Shown here in pieces: positions 25,182-33,838 of a stretch of DNA of 64,000 nucleotides. This DNA is from Flavobacterium sp. Root935 (lineage in GTDB: Bacteria > Bacteroidota > Bacteroidia > Flavobacteriales > Flavobacteriaceae), in NCBI RefSeq assembly GCF_001429295.1, contig NZ_LMJL01000012.1, forward strand, positions 362,137-426,136, written 5' to 3'. Numbering within the stretch: position 1 is the first letter of the stretch; each line of letters begins with the position of its first letter. The notes under the pieces were generated by a model that saw only the letters and a program-made list of their open reading frames with translations, ran no database searches and had not been told where the DNA came from. Position numbers and translations under genes: made by a program.

Positions 25182-25760
25182 TTATTTTTTTGCCGTTTGT
25201 TTTCGTATTCGGCTTAAGGTTTCTGGTGTCATGCCCAGATAAGAGGCAATCATGGTTTGAGGAATTCGTGATGCAAATCCCGGGTATTTCGTTATAAAAT
25301 TTAGATACTTTTCTTCTGCCGTAAAACTAAGTGATGCCTGAATTCTGTTTTGTGCGGCTATAAAGCTTTTTTGTAATATGGCATTTACCATATTATTAAA
25401 GGCTGGAATTTCCCTGCAAAGCATTTCAAAATTTTCATGGGTAAACAATACGAGTTCACTGTCTTCAATGGCATCTATATTGAAACGGGACGGCTGTTGG
25501 AACATTAAACTTTCTCTATCGCCTGTCCACCAGTTCTCAATGCTGAAACTATTAATATGTTCACTTCCTTTTTCATCAACAGAATAAGTACGAAGGCAGC
25601 CTTGTGTTATAAAAGCATCATATTTCCAGATATCTCCTTCTTGAAGCAGATATTGTCTTTTACGAAGTTTTTTAATAATGGCAAAGGATTGTATATAATC
25701 TGATTCTGATTGGGTCAGTGTGGTTTTATCGTCCAGATATTTTTGGAATATTTCGTACAT
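25182..25760 (-). CDS. Crp/Fnr-family transcriptional regulator
   Basis: 192 residues. A cyclic-nucleotide-binding-like beta-roll (about 20-115: RKRQYLLQEGDIWKYDAFITQGCLRTYSVDEKGSEHINSF) and a C-terminal winged helix (IPQTMIASYLGMTPETLSRIRKQ). The recognition helix has E-T-L-S-R, the same E--SR arrangement that FNR uses to read TTGAT. No cysteine cluster for an iron-sulfur centre is present, so it is not an oxygen sensor of the FNR type. The matching TTGAT-N4-ATCAA box lies 60 bp beyond its stop, upstream of an SDR gene. Confidence 0.92.
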   Translation of the reverse strand: MYEIFQKYLDDKTTLTQSESDYIQSFAIIKKLRKRQYLLQEGDIWKYDAFITQGCLRTYSVDEKGSEHINSFSIENWWTGDRESLMFQQPSRFNIDAIEDSELVLFTHENFEMLCREIPAFNNMVNAILQKSFIAAQNRIQASLSFTAEEKYLNFITKYPGFASRIPQTMIASYLGMTPETLSRIRKQTAKK

Positions 25761-25895
25761 AGACTGTAAATTTATATAAATAGCAGATTATGCACAAAAA
25801 TCTAAAGTAAAAAAATTATAAATCACGAGTCATACATAGCATCAAAGCATTAAATATATTAAATCACTTGTCACAATAAAAATAAGTTCAAAAAA

Positions 25896-25924
25896 AAGCC
25901 CTCTAATAATAAATTAGAGGGCTT
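25896..25924 (-). terminator. Intrinsic terminator after the LLM oxidoreductase gene
   Basis: A 12-bp perfect stem AAGCCCTCTAAT / ATTAGAGGGCTT with a 5-base loop. On the minus strand it is followed by seven T. Confidence 0.9.
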
Positions 25925-25943
25925 CAAATTATTTTGTAAAGAT

Positions 25944-26966
25944 TTAACGCCAGCCGAGCGCTGGTGCAATATGTTCTAGTATAGAAGACAATATATGTAT
26001 GTTGTAATCAACGCCTAATGTATTAGGTATCGTCAGCAACAAGGTATCGGCTTCTTGAATAGCTTCGTCTTGAGCTAATTCGGCAATAAGTTTATCTGGT
26101 TCTGCAGCATAACTCTTTCCGAAGATTGCTCGCTTATCACTTTCGATATAACCAAAACTGTCTGCCGCTTTACCTTGATCTCCAAAGTAATATTTGTCCT
26201 GATCGTTGACCAATGCAAAAATAGAACGGCTTACGGAAACTCTTGGTTCGCGTTGATGTCCAGCTTTTTTCCAAGCTTCCTTATACAACCTGATTTGTTC
26301 TGCCTGCTGAATGTGAAAAGGTTTTCCATTCTCATCATACTTCAAGGTAGAACTTTGCAGGTGCATTCCATTTTCAGCCGCCCAAACAGCAGTTGCATTG
26401 GAGGCTGCTCCCCACCAGATACGCTCTCGTAATCCTTCAGAATGCGGTTCTAGACGTAATAATCCTGGCGGATTTGGAAACATTGGAGTTGGATTCGGAT
26501 CTGCAAATCCTTCTCCGTTAAGTCTTTCTAAAAATTCCAAAGCTTTTTGGCGTCCCATATCGGCATCTGTTTCACCTGCTAAAGGTTCATAACCAAAAGC
26601 GCGCCATCCGTCAATAACTTGTTCTGGTGATCCTCTGCTTATTCCTAATTGTAAACGTCCTTCTGAAATCAAGTCTGCAGCACCGGCATCTTCCACCATA
26701 TATAGTGGATTCTCATAGCGCATGTCTATCACTCCTGTCCCAATCTCTATCTTGCTAGTTTTAGCTCCAATGGCTGCAAGTAATGGAAAAGGTGATGCTA
26801 ATTGTCGTGCAAAATGATGTACCCGAAAATAAGCGCCATCTAAACCGATTTCTTCTGCAGCAACGGCCAGATCAATAGACTGAAGTAATGTATCGCTTGC
26901 CGTACGAGCTTGATAGGAAGGATGATTGGCCCAATGACCAAACGATAAAAATCCTATTTTCTTCAT
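25944..26966 (-). CDS. LLM-class (luciferase-like) flavin-dependent oxidoreductase
   Basis: 340 residues. The TIM-barrel luciferase-like pattern is visible: MKKIGFLSFGHWANHP at the start, AEEIGLDGAYFRVHHFA, LAAIGAKTSKIEIGTGVIDMRYENPLYMVEDAGAADLISEGRLQLGISRGSPEQ, and a C-terminal active region. Family knowledge: uses reduced flavin (FMN or F420) to oxidise small organics. Which cofactor is used is not certain; flavobacteria normally lack F420, so FMN is expected. It is a single gene with its own terminator. Confidence 0.9.
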   Translation of the reverse strand: MKKIGFLSFGHWANHPSYQARTASDTLLQSIDLAVAAEEIGLDGAYFRVHHFARQLASPFPLLAAIGAKTSKIEIGTGVIDMRYENPLYMVEDAGAADLISEGRLQLGISRGSPEQVIDGWRAFGYEPLAGETDADMGRQKALEFLERLNGEGFADPNPTPMFPNPPGLLRLEPHSEGLRERIWWGAASNATAVWAAENGMHLQSSTLKYDENGKPFHIQQAEQIRLYKEAWKKAGHQREPRVSVSRSIFALVNDQDKYYFGDQGKAADSFGYIESDKRAIFGKSYAAEPDKLIAELAQDEAIQEADTLLLTIPNTLGVDYNIHILSSILEHIAPALGWR

Positions 26967-27091
26967 AGATATCTTTACTATTAATTATAATTCCAAATAT
27001 ACGCATCATTATTGGAGTCGCCATTATTAAAGCCAAATAAACCAATCAAAGAATTTAGCGTTTCAATTCTAAAAATGATGCAATGCAGTTA

Positions 27092-28018
27092 TTACTGCTG
27101 TTCATTTTTTATTTGTTGAATGCCTTGTTCATAAGTCGTAACTTGAAAATCTGGGAAACGCTTTTTAAATTTAGAATCATCAAATAAATTGTCATATTTA
27201 TACCTTGGAAGCAATTCCTGTAGTTCTTTCAGTCTTTTATTGAATATCGCCCCAATCTTAAAAACAAATTCTGGTATAACTGAATATTTTAATTCCTTTC
27301 CGTAGATTTTTGAAGCCAGTGCAATAAATTGCTTATAGTTTACCTTATTGTCATCAATCGGTAAATGCCAGGTCTGTCCATAAGCATCTGGAGTATTGCC
27401 AATTAAAGCTGCTGCACGGCTTGCATCGGGTGTCCAGATTAAACTTCTTAATGTATTGTCCCTCAAAAGGACTTTCAATTTTTTATTTTGTTTGATATTA
27501 TCAAAAATTAAAGTATTGGTTATGCTCTGTGTTTTTGCAGGTCCGTAAAATTCAGGTGCGCGGCAAATAACGGCGGTCAATTCGCCTGATTTTATTTCAT
27601 TTAAAATCATTTCGGCCATTTCTTTTCTTACTTTTCCTTTTCTTCCAACGGGATCAAAAACAGTCTCCTCAGTTAGCAGACGATCATCTTGTGGATACAT
27701 GTAAGTATTATCAAAAAAGACCAATTTTGTCTGGTTGATTTTACAAGCATCAATAACGTTTCTTACAATAAGCGAAAATTGCTTTTCCCATAAATCAGAA
27801 TTCATTGGAAGACCCAAAGTAAAATAAGCTATCTCAGTATCTTTTAAAGCTTCAACTGCCTTTTCTTTGATAGTTAAATCTGCAGAAAACACTGTATCTG
27901 TGTCATTTACTTTTTTCGCATCTCGGCTAACAATTCGAATATCTGAAGTAAAATTTCTTTTTAATTCTCTTGCCAGCTCTTCTCCTATTTGTCCGCTGGC
28001 TCCTAATATGGTCTGCAT
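27092..28018 (-). CDS. NAD(P)-binding epimerase/dehydratase-like protein
   Basis: 308 residues. The extended-SDR start MQTILGASGQIGEELARELKR shows the GxxGxxG motif. TDTVFSADLTIKEKAVEALKDTEIAYFTLG is the typical strand-4 region. The middle has AVICRAPEFYGPA (Arg and Pro conserved in extended SDRs), and TWHLPIDDNKVNYKQFI follows. It resembles NAD-dependent epimerase/dehydratase proteins of unknown substrate. The YxxxK motif is not obvious (FDNTYMYPQ may hold the Tyr). It is 24 bp downstream of the DJ-1/PfpI gene, so the two probably form an operon. Confidence 0.85.
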   Translation of the reverse strand: MQTILGASGQIGEELARELKRNFTSDIRIVSRDAKKVNDTDTVFSADLTIKEKAVEALKDTEIAYFTLGLPMNSDLWEKQFSLIVRNVIDACKINQTKLVFFDNTYMYPQDDRLLTEETVFDPVGRKGKVRKEMAEMILNEIKSGELTAVICRAPEFYGPAKTQSITNTLIFDNIKQNKKLKVLLRDNTLRSLIWTPDASRAAALIGNTPDAYGQTWHLPIDDNKVNYKQFIALASKIYGKELKYSVIPEFVFKIGAIFNKRLKELQELLPRYKYDNLFDDSKFKKRFPDFQVTTYEQGIQQIKNEQQ

Positions 28019-28042
28019 AATTTTTCCTTATTAATTTAACCG

Positions 28043-28756
28043 TTAATTGCTTTTGCTTGTATTGCTTCCATTCAATTCCTGCATAACCACTTTTGCCATT
28101 TTTTTGGAACTAAAAGGATTTTGACCTGTAATTAAATTGCCATCAACAACTACCTTTGAAGTCATAGGAATAAAGGCTTTTGTATAATTGGAACCTCTTT
28201 CTTTTAAAGCTGCTTCAAGATTAAAGGGAACTTTCTTTTTTCGTCCCGCAAGACTTTCTTCAAACCAGTTAAATCCAGTTATCTTTTTACCTTTTATCAA
28301 ATAATCTCCATTAGAAAGTTTAACATTCAAAAATCCGCTCACGCCATGACAAATCCCTGCCACTTTTTTATTGTTTTCATAATGGTTCAGAATGATGTTC
28401 TGCAAAGTGATATCGTTAGGAAAATCATACATCGTTCCGTGACCGCCGGCTAAATAAACACAATCAAACTGTTGATTGGCTATTTCGCTTAAGCTTTTGG
28501 TATGTTTTAATTTTTCCCTGAAAAGTGTATCTGACCAATATTTTTTTGAAATTTCATCTAAAACCAATGGTTTCAGACTTTCGGGATCTATTGGAGTATC
28601 TCCTCCTTTTGGACTTGCAATAGTAATGTCCAGACCCTGTTCTTTCGCCTGATCATAAATATGGGTAAGTTCACTGAGCCATAATCCAGTCGGCAGATTG
28701 CCTCCTTCGTACTTATTGGTCCCAGTTACAATAATTAATAACTTTAAAGTATTCAT
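28043..28756 (-). CDS. Type-1 glutamine-amidotransferase-like DJ-1/PfpI protein (Hsp31-like)
   Basis: 237 residues. The nucleophile elbow AGICHGVSGF carries the Cys with a following His. The acid is likely in DCVYLAGGHGTMYDFP, and ITIASPKGGDTPIDPESL is typical of the Hsp31/YDR533C branch (glyoxalase III or chaperone). The C terminus VVDGNLITGQNPFSSKKMAKVVMQEL is also conserved in that branch. Family knowledge: detoxifies methylglyoxal or protects proteins from glycation. An inverted repeat lies 39 bp upstream, a possible operator. A second protein of the same branch is encoded at 37933-38703. Confidence 0.9.
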   Translation of the reverse strand: MNTLKLLIIVTGTNKYEGGNLPTGLWLSELTHIYDQAKEQGLDITIASPKGGDTPIDPESLKPLVLDEISKKYWSDTLFREKLKHTKSLSEIANQQFDCVYLAGGHGTMYDFPNDITLQNIILNHYENNKKVAGICHGVSGFLNVKLSNGDYLIKGKKITGFNWFEESLAGRKKKVPFNLEAALKERGSNYTKAFIPMTSKVVVDGNLITGQNPFSSKKMAKVVMQELNGSNTSKSN

Positions 28757-28794
28757 ATAATATCGTTTTAAGTCATATAAAGTTCAGACATACC

Positions 28795-28823
28795 TTAAAT
28801 TGATTGTAACTCAATCAATTTAA
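28795..28823. promoter_or_regulatory. Long inverted repeat upstream of the DJ-1/PfpI operon
   Basis: Perfect 12-bp arms TTAAATTGATTG / CAATCAATTTAA with a 5-base spacer, between the MFS stop and the DJ-1/PfpI start. There is no T run, so an operator is more likely than a terminator. No regulator gene is directly adjacent. Confidence 0.55.
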
Positions 28824-28879
28824 TTTGTAACATAATCTCCTACTGGCAAAATTTAAGTTTATTATTGAAATCAATAAAA

Positions 28880-30274
28880 TCAATTATAAGCTTCTCCGTC
28901 TGTTTTGCTCAATCTAGAGAATGTTATACTAGATAATATCGTAAAAATAGCCAAGGTTATAAAGGTATATTGAAAAGCATGAGTTGAATCCATTTCGAAC
29001 ATACCAGATTGAAACAAGGACAACACAAGACTTGCCACCGATACCCCAAAACTAACTGATAATTGCTGCATAATAACCAGCATGGTATTACCACCGCTGG
29101 CAGTGTCCTGATCCAGATCGGCAAGGGTTATGGTATTCATTGCAGACATTTGTATAGAGGTAAAAACGCCGTAAAAAACCATTAGAATAATATAATATCC
29201 AATAGGAGTATCTTTTTCTACAAAGCCCAGTACGATTAATATAATTCCGAGCATAATTGTATTACTGATTAATACAGTTCTATATCCCATAAATTTTATA
29301 ATGCGAACCATAAAAGGTTTGATTGCGACATTAGCCAAAGCTGATGGTAAAAGCAAAAGACCAGATACAGAGGCTGAATACCCAAAACTTGTCTGCAACA
29401 TTAAAGGCAGTAAAAGAGGCAGTCCTCCTATTCCTAATCGTGTTATCAAACTCCCTGTTAAACCTATTTTTAGCGTTCTTATATTTAGAAGACGCAGATC
29501 AATAATTGGTTTTTCTGTTCTTTTGTAATGAATGAAATAAAATACAGAAAGCAATCCTGCAAGAAATAACAAGCCCATAATAAGCATAATGTGTATGCGT
29601 CCTCTTCCTAGGAGTTCTAAAACCATAGTGACTAATATCAATGCAAGACTAAAGTAAATTAATCCTCTAAAATCAAACCTGCCCACTGCATGCTTAAAAT
29701 TGGGCATAATTCGATAAGCCATTGAGATTCCGATGAGTCCGATTGGCACATTTACCAGAAATATCCAATGCCAGGAAAAATTATCAGACAGAAATCCGCC
29801 CAGACTCGGCCCCACTACCATACCGAGCAGTCCAAATATGGTGATAAAGTTCATCGTTTTTAAAAGTTCTTTCTTTGGATATTGATATAAAATGGCAAGT
29901 CGGGCTACAGGAACCATCATTGATGCGCCAATAGCCTGAACAACTCTTGAAAGATTGAAAGTCGTTAAATCAACTGATAATGCACAAAGCAGCGAACCTG
30001 TAATAAATAACCCCACAGCAATCATAAACATAGTTCGTGTTCCAAATTTATCAGCAAGCCAACCGGATAAAGGAATAAACATCGCCAGTGTAAGTGTGTA
30101 AGTTACTATCACAGAATGCATTTGTGCGGGAGAATATGCCATATCGCGTGCAATAGAAGGAAGTGATGTATTTAAAATTGTACCGTCAAGGGACTGAATA
30201 AACATTGCAACAGCTGTAACCCATGGCAGAAGATGCACAGCATTCTTCTCTTTTTGCTCTGTTTTATTTATCAT
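28880..30274 (-). CDS. MFS multidrug exporter, DHA2 (EmrB/QacA) family
   Basis: 464 residues from ATG 30274; a start 22 codons upstream is possible but adds a polar leader. About 14 hydrophobic segments are visible. Signature motifs are LDGTILNTSLPSIARDM (motif D1), GWLADKFGTRTMF (motif A), RVVQAIGASMMVPVARL (motif B) and GMVVGPSLGGFLSDNFSWHWIFLVNVPIGLIG (motif C). Family knowledge: proton-coupled drug export at the inner membrane. The gene lies in a region of electrophile-response genes, and no membrane-fusion partner is adjacent. Confidence 0.93.
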   Translation of the reverse strand: MINKTEQKEKNAVHLLPWVTAVAMFIQSLDGTILNTSLPSIARDMAYSPAQMHSVIVTYTLTLAMFIPLSGWLADKFGTRTMFMIAVGLFITGSLLCALSVDLTTFNLSRVVQAIGASMMVPVARLAILYQYPKKELLKTMNFITIFGLLGMVVGPSLGGFLSDNFSWHWIFLVNVPIGLIGISMAYRIMPNFKHAVGRFDFRGLIYFSLALILVTMVLELLGRGRIHIMLIMGLLFLAGLLSVFYFIHYKRTEKPIIDLRLLNIRTLKIGLTGSLITRLGIGGLPLLLPLMLQTSFGYSASVSGLLLLPSALANVAIKPFMVRIIKFMGYRTVLISNTIMLGIILIVLGFVEKDTPIGYYIILMVFYGVFTSIQMSAMNTITLADLDQDTASGGNTMLVIMQQLSVSFGVSVASLVLSLFQSGMFEMDSTHAFQYTFITLAIFTILSSITFSRLSKTDGEAYN

Positions 30275-30438
30275 ATCGTAAAGGAAATCCGAATTTGAAT
30301 TACACTCTGTAAGTGCAGTTTTAAGTTTTATTACAATCAAATATAAGGATAACGGTTAATTTTTATCTTTCATTTATATCATTAAATATTACAGAATTTT
30401 TAAAATTTATTTTTTCAAGTTTTGAGGCCCTGCATGTT

Positions 30439-30459
30439 AATTTGATAACAAATCAAATT
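30439..30459. promoter_or_regulatory. Inverted repeat upstream of the acidic-protein genes
   Basis: AATTTGAT / ATCAAATT, 8-bp arms with a 5-base spacer, in the 254-bp region between the divergent MFS gene (start 30274) and the small gene at 30529. No clear -33/-7 pair is visible. Confidence 0.35.
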
Positions 30460-30528
30460 TTTCTTGTAAATAAAATTTATAGTTATGATCTAATTTTAGA
30501 ATATTAAAAATTTAAAAATTAGACAGTT

Positions 30529-30756
30529 ATGGAAACTACAAAAAATACCAACAGCGAAGATCTTCAAAAATGTCCTTACCATGCAATGTTAAATAGTCAA
30601 TGTAATGATAAAAATCCAGAAGAACATGTAAATACTGGTGATTGGGAAGACGGGCGTGATGAAGATGGCACAGATCCAAATCGTTACGAAGAAGAAGGCG
30701 GAAATAACAATTCTGGCGGAGCAGGAAGTACAGGAAGTGCCGCAACAAACAGTTAA
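30529..30756 (+). CDS. Small acidic disordered protein with a CPYH motif
   Basis: 75 residues. The N-terminal part has KCPYHAMLNSQC with two cysteines, followed by an acidic stretch (WEDGRDEDGTDPNRYEEE) and a Gly/Ser/Asn-rich tail. Probably disordered. No family recognised; the CPYH motif might bind metal or heme but that is speculation. It is 28 bp before another acidic protein gene and probably co-transcribed. Confidence 0.7.
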   Translation: METTKNTNSEDLQKCPYHAMLNSQCNDKNPEEHVNTGDWEDGRDEDGTDPNRYEEEGGNNNSGGAGSTGSAATNS

Positions 30757-30784
30757 TAGATTTTAAACTTAAAAAAACAATATT

Positions 30785-31171
30785 ATGATCACAGATGACA
30801 ACAGAAATTATGATCAGAACAATCGTAATTTCACTTGGAATAATGAAAATACCACTGATCCATACCAACAAGAACGAATTGGTGATGAAGACTCACACCA
30901 AGAGCAGTTTTTAGAGGCTAATCAATCTGACAATGATTATTTGGATAATGAATTCTCGAATGCACTAGAAAGAGATGATCAAGATGATCTTGACGAAGAT
31001 TTCGATGACAGCGAATTAGAGGAAGATGATTTGGAAGAAGATGATTTAGACGATGAAGACGATGATCTTGATCCTGATGATTTGGACGATGATCTTGTAG
31101 AAGATTATGACGAAAATGATCGTGAGCCTGAGCCTGAAACTTTTGCCGATGATAGTCTTAAAGTAGACTAG
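30785..31171 (+). CDS. Highly acidic Asp/Glu-rich protein
   Basis: 128 residues. About half of the second half is Asp or Glu (DDQDDLDEDFDDSELEEDD and so on), so it is disordered and strongly negative. The N-terminal half is Asn/Gln-rich. No catalytic domain. Such proteins may bind cations or basic proteins or act as hydration protectants; this is inference. It ends in a strong terminator. A shorter acidic protein with a similar LEEDLEEDFDSEYDENDWEEEE segment is encoded at 35658-35933. Confidence 0.8.
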   Translation: MITDDNRNYDQNNRNFTWNNENTTDPYQQERIGDEDSHQEQFLEANQSDNDYLDNEFSNALERDDQDDLDEDFDDSELEEDDLEEDDLDDEDDDLDPDDLDDDLVEDYDENDREPEPETFADDSLKVD

Positions 31172-31229
31172 CAATTTAAACTTTATTAGAGTTAAAACAT
31201 GCAAAACCTCACCATTTTCATAAAAACTT

Positions 31230-31258
31230 AAAAGCCCTTTTTTACATAAAGGGCTTTT
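31230..31258 (+). terminator. Intrinsic terminator after the acidic-protein genes
   Basis: An 11-bp perfect stem AAAAGCCCTTT / AAAGGGCTTTT with a 7-base loop and T run. Confidence 0.9.
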
Positions 31259-31379
31259 TTTTATAAGCTATACTAATTCATACTCAAACAAATTGTATAA
31301 GAAAATTCGGGAATGCTATAAGAAAAAACGAGCATCCGAAGCTTACTTTTATTACACTGAAAATTTAAAAATTTAAAAT

Positions 31380-32048
31380 ATGGAAACTAACGCATTAACA
31401 CATAAAAAAGGAAGCTCATCAAAAGGAAATGCCAATGTATCAACAATTGAGCGTATTCTTATGATTACAAGCGGATCATATCTTTTATATAAAGGTCTTT
31501 CGCAGGAAAAGAAAAGTATTGCGCAAATTACTTCGGGCGGCGCCATGCTGGCTCGTGGAATTAGCGGGTACTGCCCAATTTACAGCGCTATTGATCATAT
31601 AAAAAATGACAAAGGCTCTAATGTAAACATCAGAACAGAGGTAACGATCAATAAACCGATCAGCGAAGTTTATGCTTTTTGGCGTAATTTAGAAAATCTG
31701 CCAAAATTTATGAAGCACCTAGAATCTGTTAAAACTATTAACAGCACCCAGTCTGAGTGGACAGCAAAAGGACCTGCTGGTATTGGTTCGCTGACTTGGA
31801 AAGCCGAAATCATTAAAGATCAAAAGCAAAAACTTCTAAGCTGGCAGTCTATTGAGGGCGCACCTGTAAAAAACTTTGGAAAAGTACTTTTTAAAGCTGT
31901 GGGAGACGCTACTCAAATTGAAATTACGATTTCTTACCGCGCTCCACTAGGCATTGCTGGACAAGGAGCTGCAAAACTTTTAAATCCAATATTTGAGAAA
32001 CTGGTACATGATGATATCAGTGGTCTTAAAGCATATCTTGAATCATAG
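31380..32048 (+). CDS. DUF2892-like membrane segment fused to SRPBCC domain
   Basis: 222 residues. Residues about 20-75 (NVSTIERILMITSGSYLLYKGLS...GGAMLARGISGYCPIY) match the DUF2892/YgaP-like small membrane domain. Residues about 80-220 form an SRPBCC/polyketide-cyclase-like domain (TEVTINKPISEVYAFWRNLENLPKFMKHLESVKTINSTQSEWTAKGP), probably binding a lipid or hydrophobic ligand near the membrane. This architecture is common in proteobacterial and Bacteroidota stress clusters. It is followed 8 bp later by an outer-membrane protein gene. Confidence 0.88.
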   Translation: METNALTHKKGSSSKGNANVSTIERILMITSGSYLLYKGLSQEKKSIAQITSGGAMLARGISGYCPIYSAIDHIKNDKGSNVNIRTEVTINKPISEVYAFWRNLENLPKFMKHLESVKTINSTQSEWTAKGPAGIGSLTWKAEIIKDQKQKLLSWQSIEGAPVKNFGKVLFKAVGDATQIEITISYRAPLGIAGQGAAKLLNPIFEKLVHDDISGLKAYLES

Positions 32049-32056
32049 CATAGAGC

Positions 32057-32797
32057 ATGAAAAAAATTAAAAAATTATTGACTGCCGGTCTATTTTGTTT
32101 TACCTGCATTGCTGAAGCACAGCAAATACAAACAGACAGGCCTAATGAAACCGAAAGTCCGGCAGTCATTACAACGCGTCATATTCAGATTGAAAGCGGA
32201 TTTTCTTTTGAAAAAGAAGATGATGACAAAACATTTGAAGTTCCAAATGCTGTTTTTCGATACGGAGTTTTTAAAAATGCTGAAATCAGAATTGAAAGTG
32301 CTTTTAAAATAGACCATAAAGAGCAAGAACAGCACTCCGGAATAGAACCATTAATTGTGGGCGCAAAATATCACATCACTAATCATAAAGGATTAATTCC
32401 TGATCTTGCTTTACTAGCACGAGTAAGTATTCCGTGGCTGGCTGATAATGCCTTTCAGGAACCCAAATATAGTCCTGAAATCCGTATGCTGGCGCAGCAT
32501 GAACTATCTAAATCTTCACATCTTGGTTACAATATGGGAGTAAAATGGCTGGCCGAAACTGCTCATCCAGAATACATATATACCTTATCTGCAGATCACG
32601 CGCTGACTAAAAAGATAAAACTAGTAGCAGAAGCTTATGGTTATGCAGAATCTCACCATCATGCTCAAAATACTGCCGATATTGCGGTATTATATGTCCT
32701 TCAGAAAAACATGCAGCTGGATATTATGGCTGGCTCTAACATTATGCATTCACCTCAACAAAAATTCGTAGAAATTGGATTGTCTTATAAATTATAA
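32057..32797 (+). CDS. Outer-membrane protein of the phenol-degradation MetA-pathway type
   Basis: 246 residues. A signal peptide (MKKIKKLLTAGLFCFTCIAEA, cleavage before QQI) precedes beta-strand-rich sequence beginning QTDRPNETESPAVITTRHIQIESGFSFE. This is the family often annotated as transporter or MetA-pathway phenol-degradation protein. It ends in GLSYKL, a barrel-type last strand. Substrate unknown. It is co-transcribed with the DUF2892-SRPBCC gene. Confidence 0.82.
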   Translation: MKKIKKLLTAGLFCFTCIAEAQQIQTDRPNETESPAVITTRHIQIESGFSFEKEDDDKTFEVPNAVFRYGVFKNAEIRIESAFKIDHKEQEQHSGIEPLIVGAKYHITNHKGLIPDLALLARVSIPWLADNAFQEPKYSPEIRMLAQHELSKSSHLGYNMGVKWLAETAHPEYIYTLSADHALTKKIKLVAEAYGYAESHHHAQNTADIAVLYVLQKNMQLDIMAGSNIMHSPQQKFVEIGLSYKL

Positions 32798-32808
32798 ATC
32801 TAAAGGTT

Positions 32809-32955
32809 ATGACAAATTTAAATAATAAAAACAACAGTTCTAGTTCCAGAACTTCTGACAAAAAATCAGCAGTAAAACCGGTATCCTTTCGTACTAATGA
32901 AAAGTTTAGCAGTGAGATCAAAAAATCTGTATTACCAGGAAATATCTCTTGGTAA
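32809..32955 (+). CDS. 48-residue small protein
   Basis: ATG at 32809, 11 bp after the outer-membrane gene stop, stop at 32953-32955. The sequence is Asn/Ser-rich at the start, then KPVSFRTNEKFSSEIKKSVL and ends PGNISW. There is no known domain. Position, spacing and non-random composition support a real gene in the 31380 operon. It is the last gene, 8 bp before the stop of the opposite-strand flavodoxin gene. Confidence 0.5.
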   Translation: MTNLNNKNNSSSSRTSDKKSAVKPVSFRTNEKFSSEIKKSVLPGNISW

Positions 32956-32963
32956 TTCTTTAT

Positions 32964-33542
32964 TTATTTTACAGCTTTTGCTAAAGATTCTGCCATTGAC
33001 TTCGCATCTTTTGCATAATTACGGTGATAATAATTAAGAAGCTGTGTTTTGGTCTTCTTTGTACCTTTTGCATGTCCTTCCCATATTACACCGAGAGATG
33101 AATACGGTGGAAGTGTTACACCAATGCTGCAGAAAAAATTAGCAATATTTCCCGTTACATGTTCTACTCCGTCAGAATCTCCAGTTATAACAACTCCTCC
33201 AATTTTACCATCGAGTGGTGAATCTTCTCCAGCAAGTATTTTATCATACACCTCATCTAAACGTTCTATACATCTTTGTAATTCCGAAGAATGACTATTC
33301 CACCACAGCGGAGTTGCAAAAAGTAAAATCTGTGCTTCAGTTATTTTTTGATATATTGACGGCCAGTCATCTTTTACATCCATATGAGTGTAAGTGCCCG
33401 GAACGATATGATGATCGGCAAGTTTAATTACTTCATACTCTATATTTTGTTTCTCAAGATAAGTGCCGAGAAATTCTACAAGAGTTTCGGTATTTGATCT
33501 TCCTTTCTTTTTAAGTGTACCTAAGAGTATAATCGCTTTCAT
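32964..33542 (-). CDS. Flavodoxin-like NADPH-dependent FMN reductase family protein
   Basis: 192 residues from ATG 33542; 12 more residues are possible upstream but the fold starts at MKAIILLGTLKKKGRSNTETLVEFL (phosphate loop). Later regions are ILLFATPLWWNSHSSELQRCIERLDEVYD and GKIGGVVITGDSDGVEHVTGNIANFF, which fit the flavodoxin-like NAD(P)H:FMN oxidoreductase pattern. Family knowledge: binds FMN and reduces quinones or flavins. It is divergent from the Tat-exported SDR gene across a 296-bp gap. Confidence 0.88.
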   Translation of the reverse strand: MKAIILLGTLKKKGRSNTETLVEFLGTYLEKQNIEYEVIKLADHHIVPGTYTHMDVKDDWPSIYQKITEAQILLFATPLWWNSHSSELQRCIERLDEVYDKILAGEDSPLDGKIGGVVITGDSDGVEHVTGNIANFFCSIGVTLPPYSSLGVIWEGHAKGTKKTKTQLLNYYHRNYAKDAKSMAESLAKAVK

Positions 33543-33838
33543 ATAATCGCTTTTTTTAATTAAAGTTCTAATTAGCATATAACTAAAAATTTGTCTCTGC
33601 TGAACTTAATTAAAATTACTCATCGTTTATTTTAGACCGTTACATAATATCTGGCAACATTTACAGCATTTATTGATTTAATTTTTATGAATCAAATCAT
33701 CATAACTAATAGTAAACCAGTCACTAACGTATTATATATCTACAATATAATCTTAAAATTCTATAAGAGTATCCTTTCTACATTTTCTAATTTTAATTGG
33801 AATTTTAAATAAAAAGTAAATTTTTAAATCTAAATATT

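Noticed and set aside
30955..31130. Tandem DNA repeat in the Asp/Glu-rich part of the acidic protein gene.
   Set aside because: The GAT/GAA pattern comes from low-complexity acidic coding sequence, not from a regular repeat unit.
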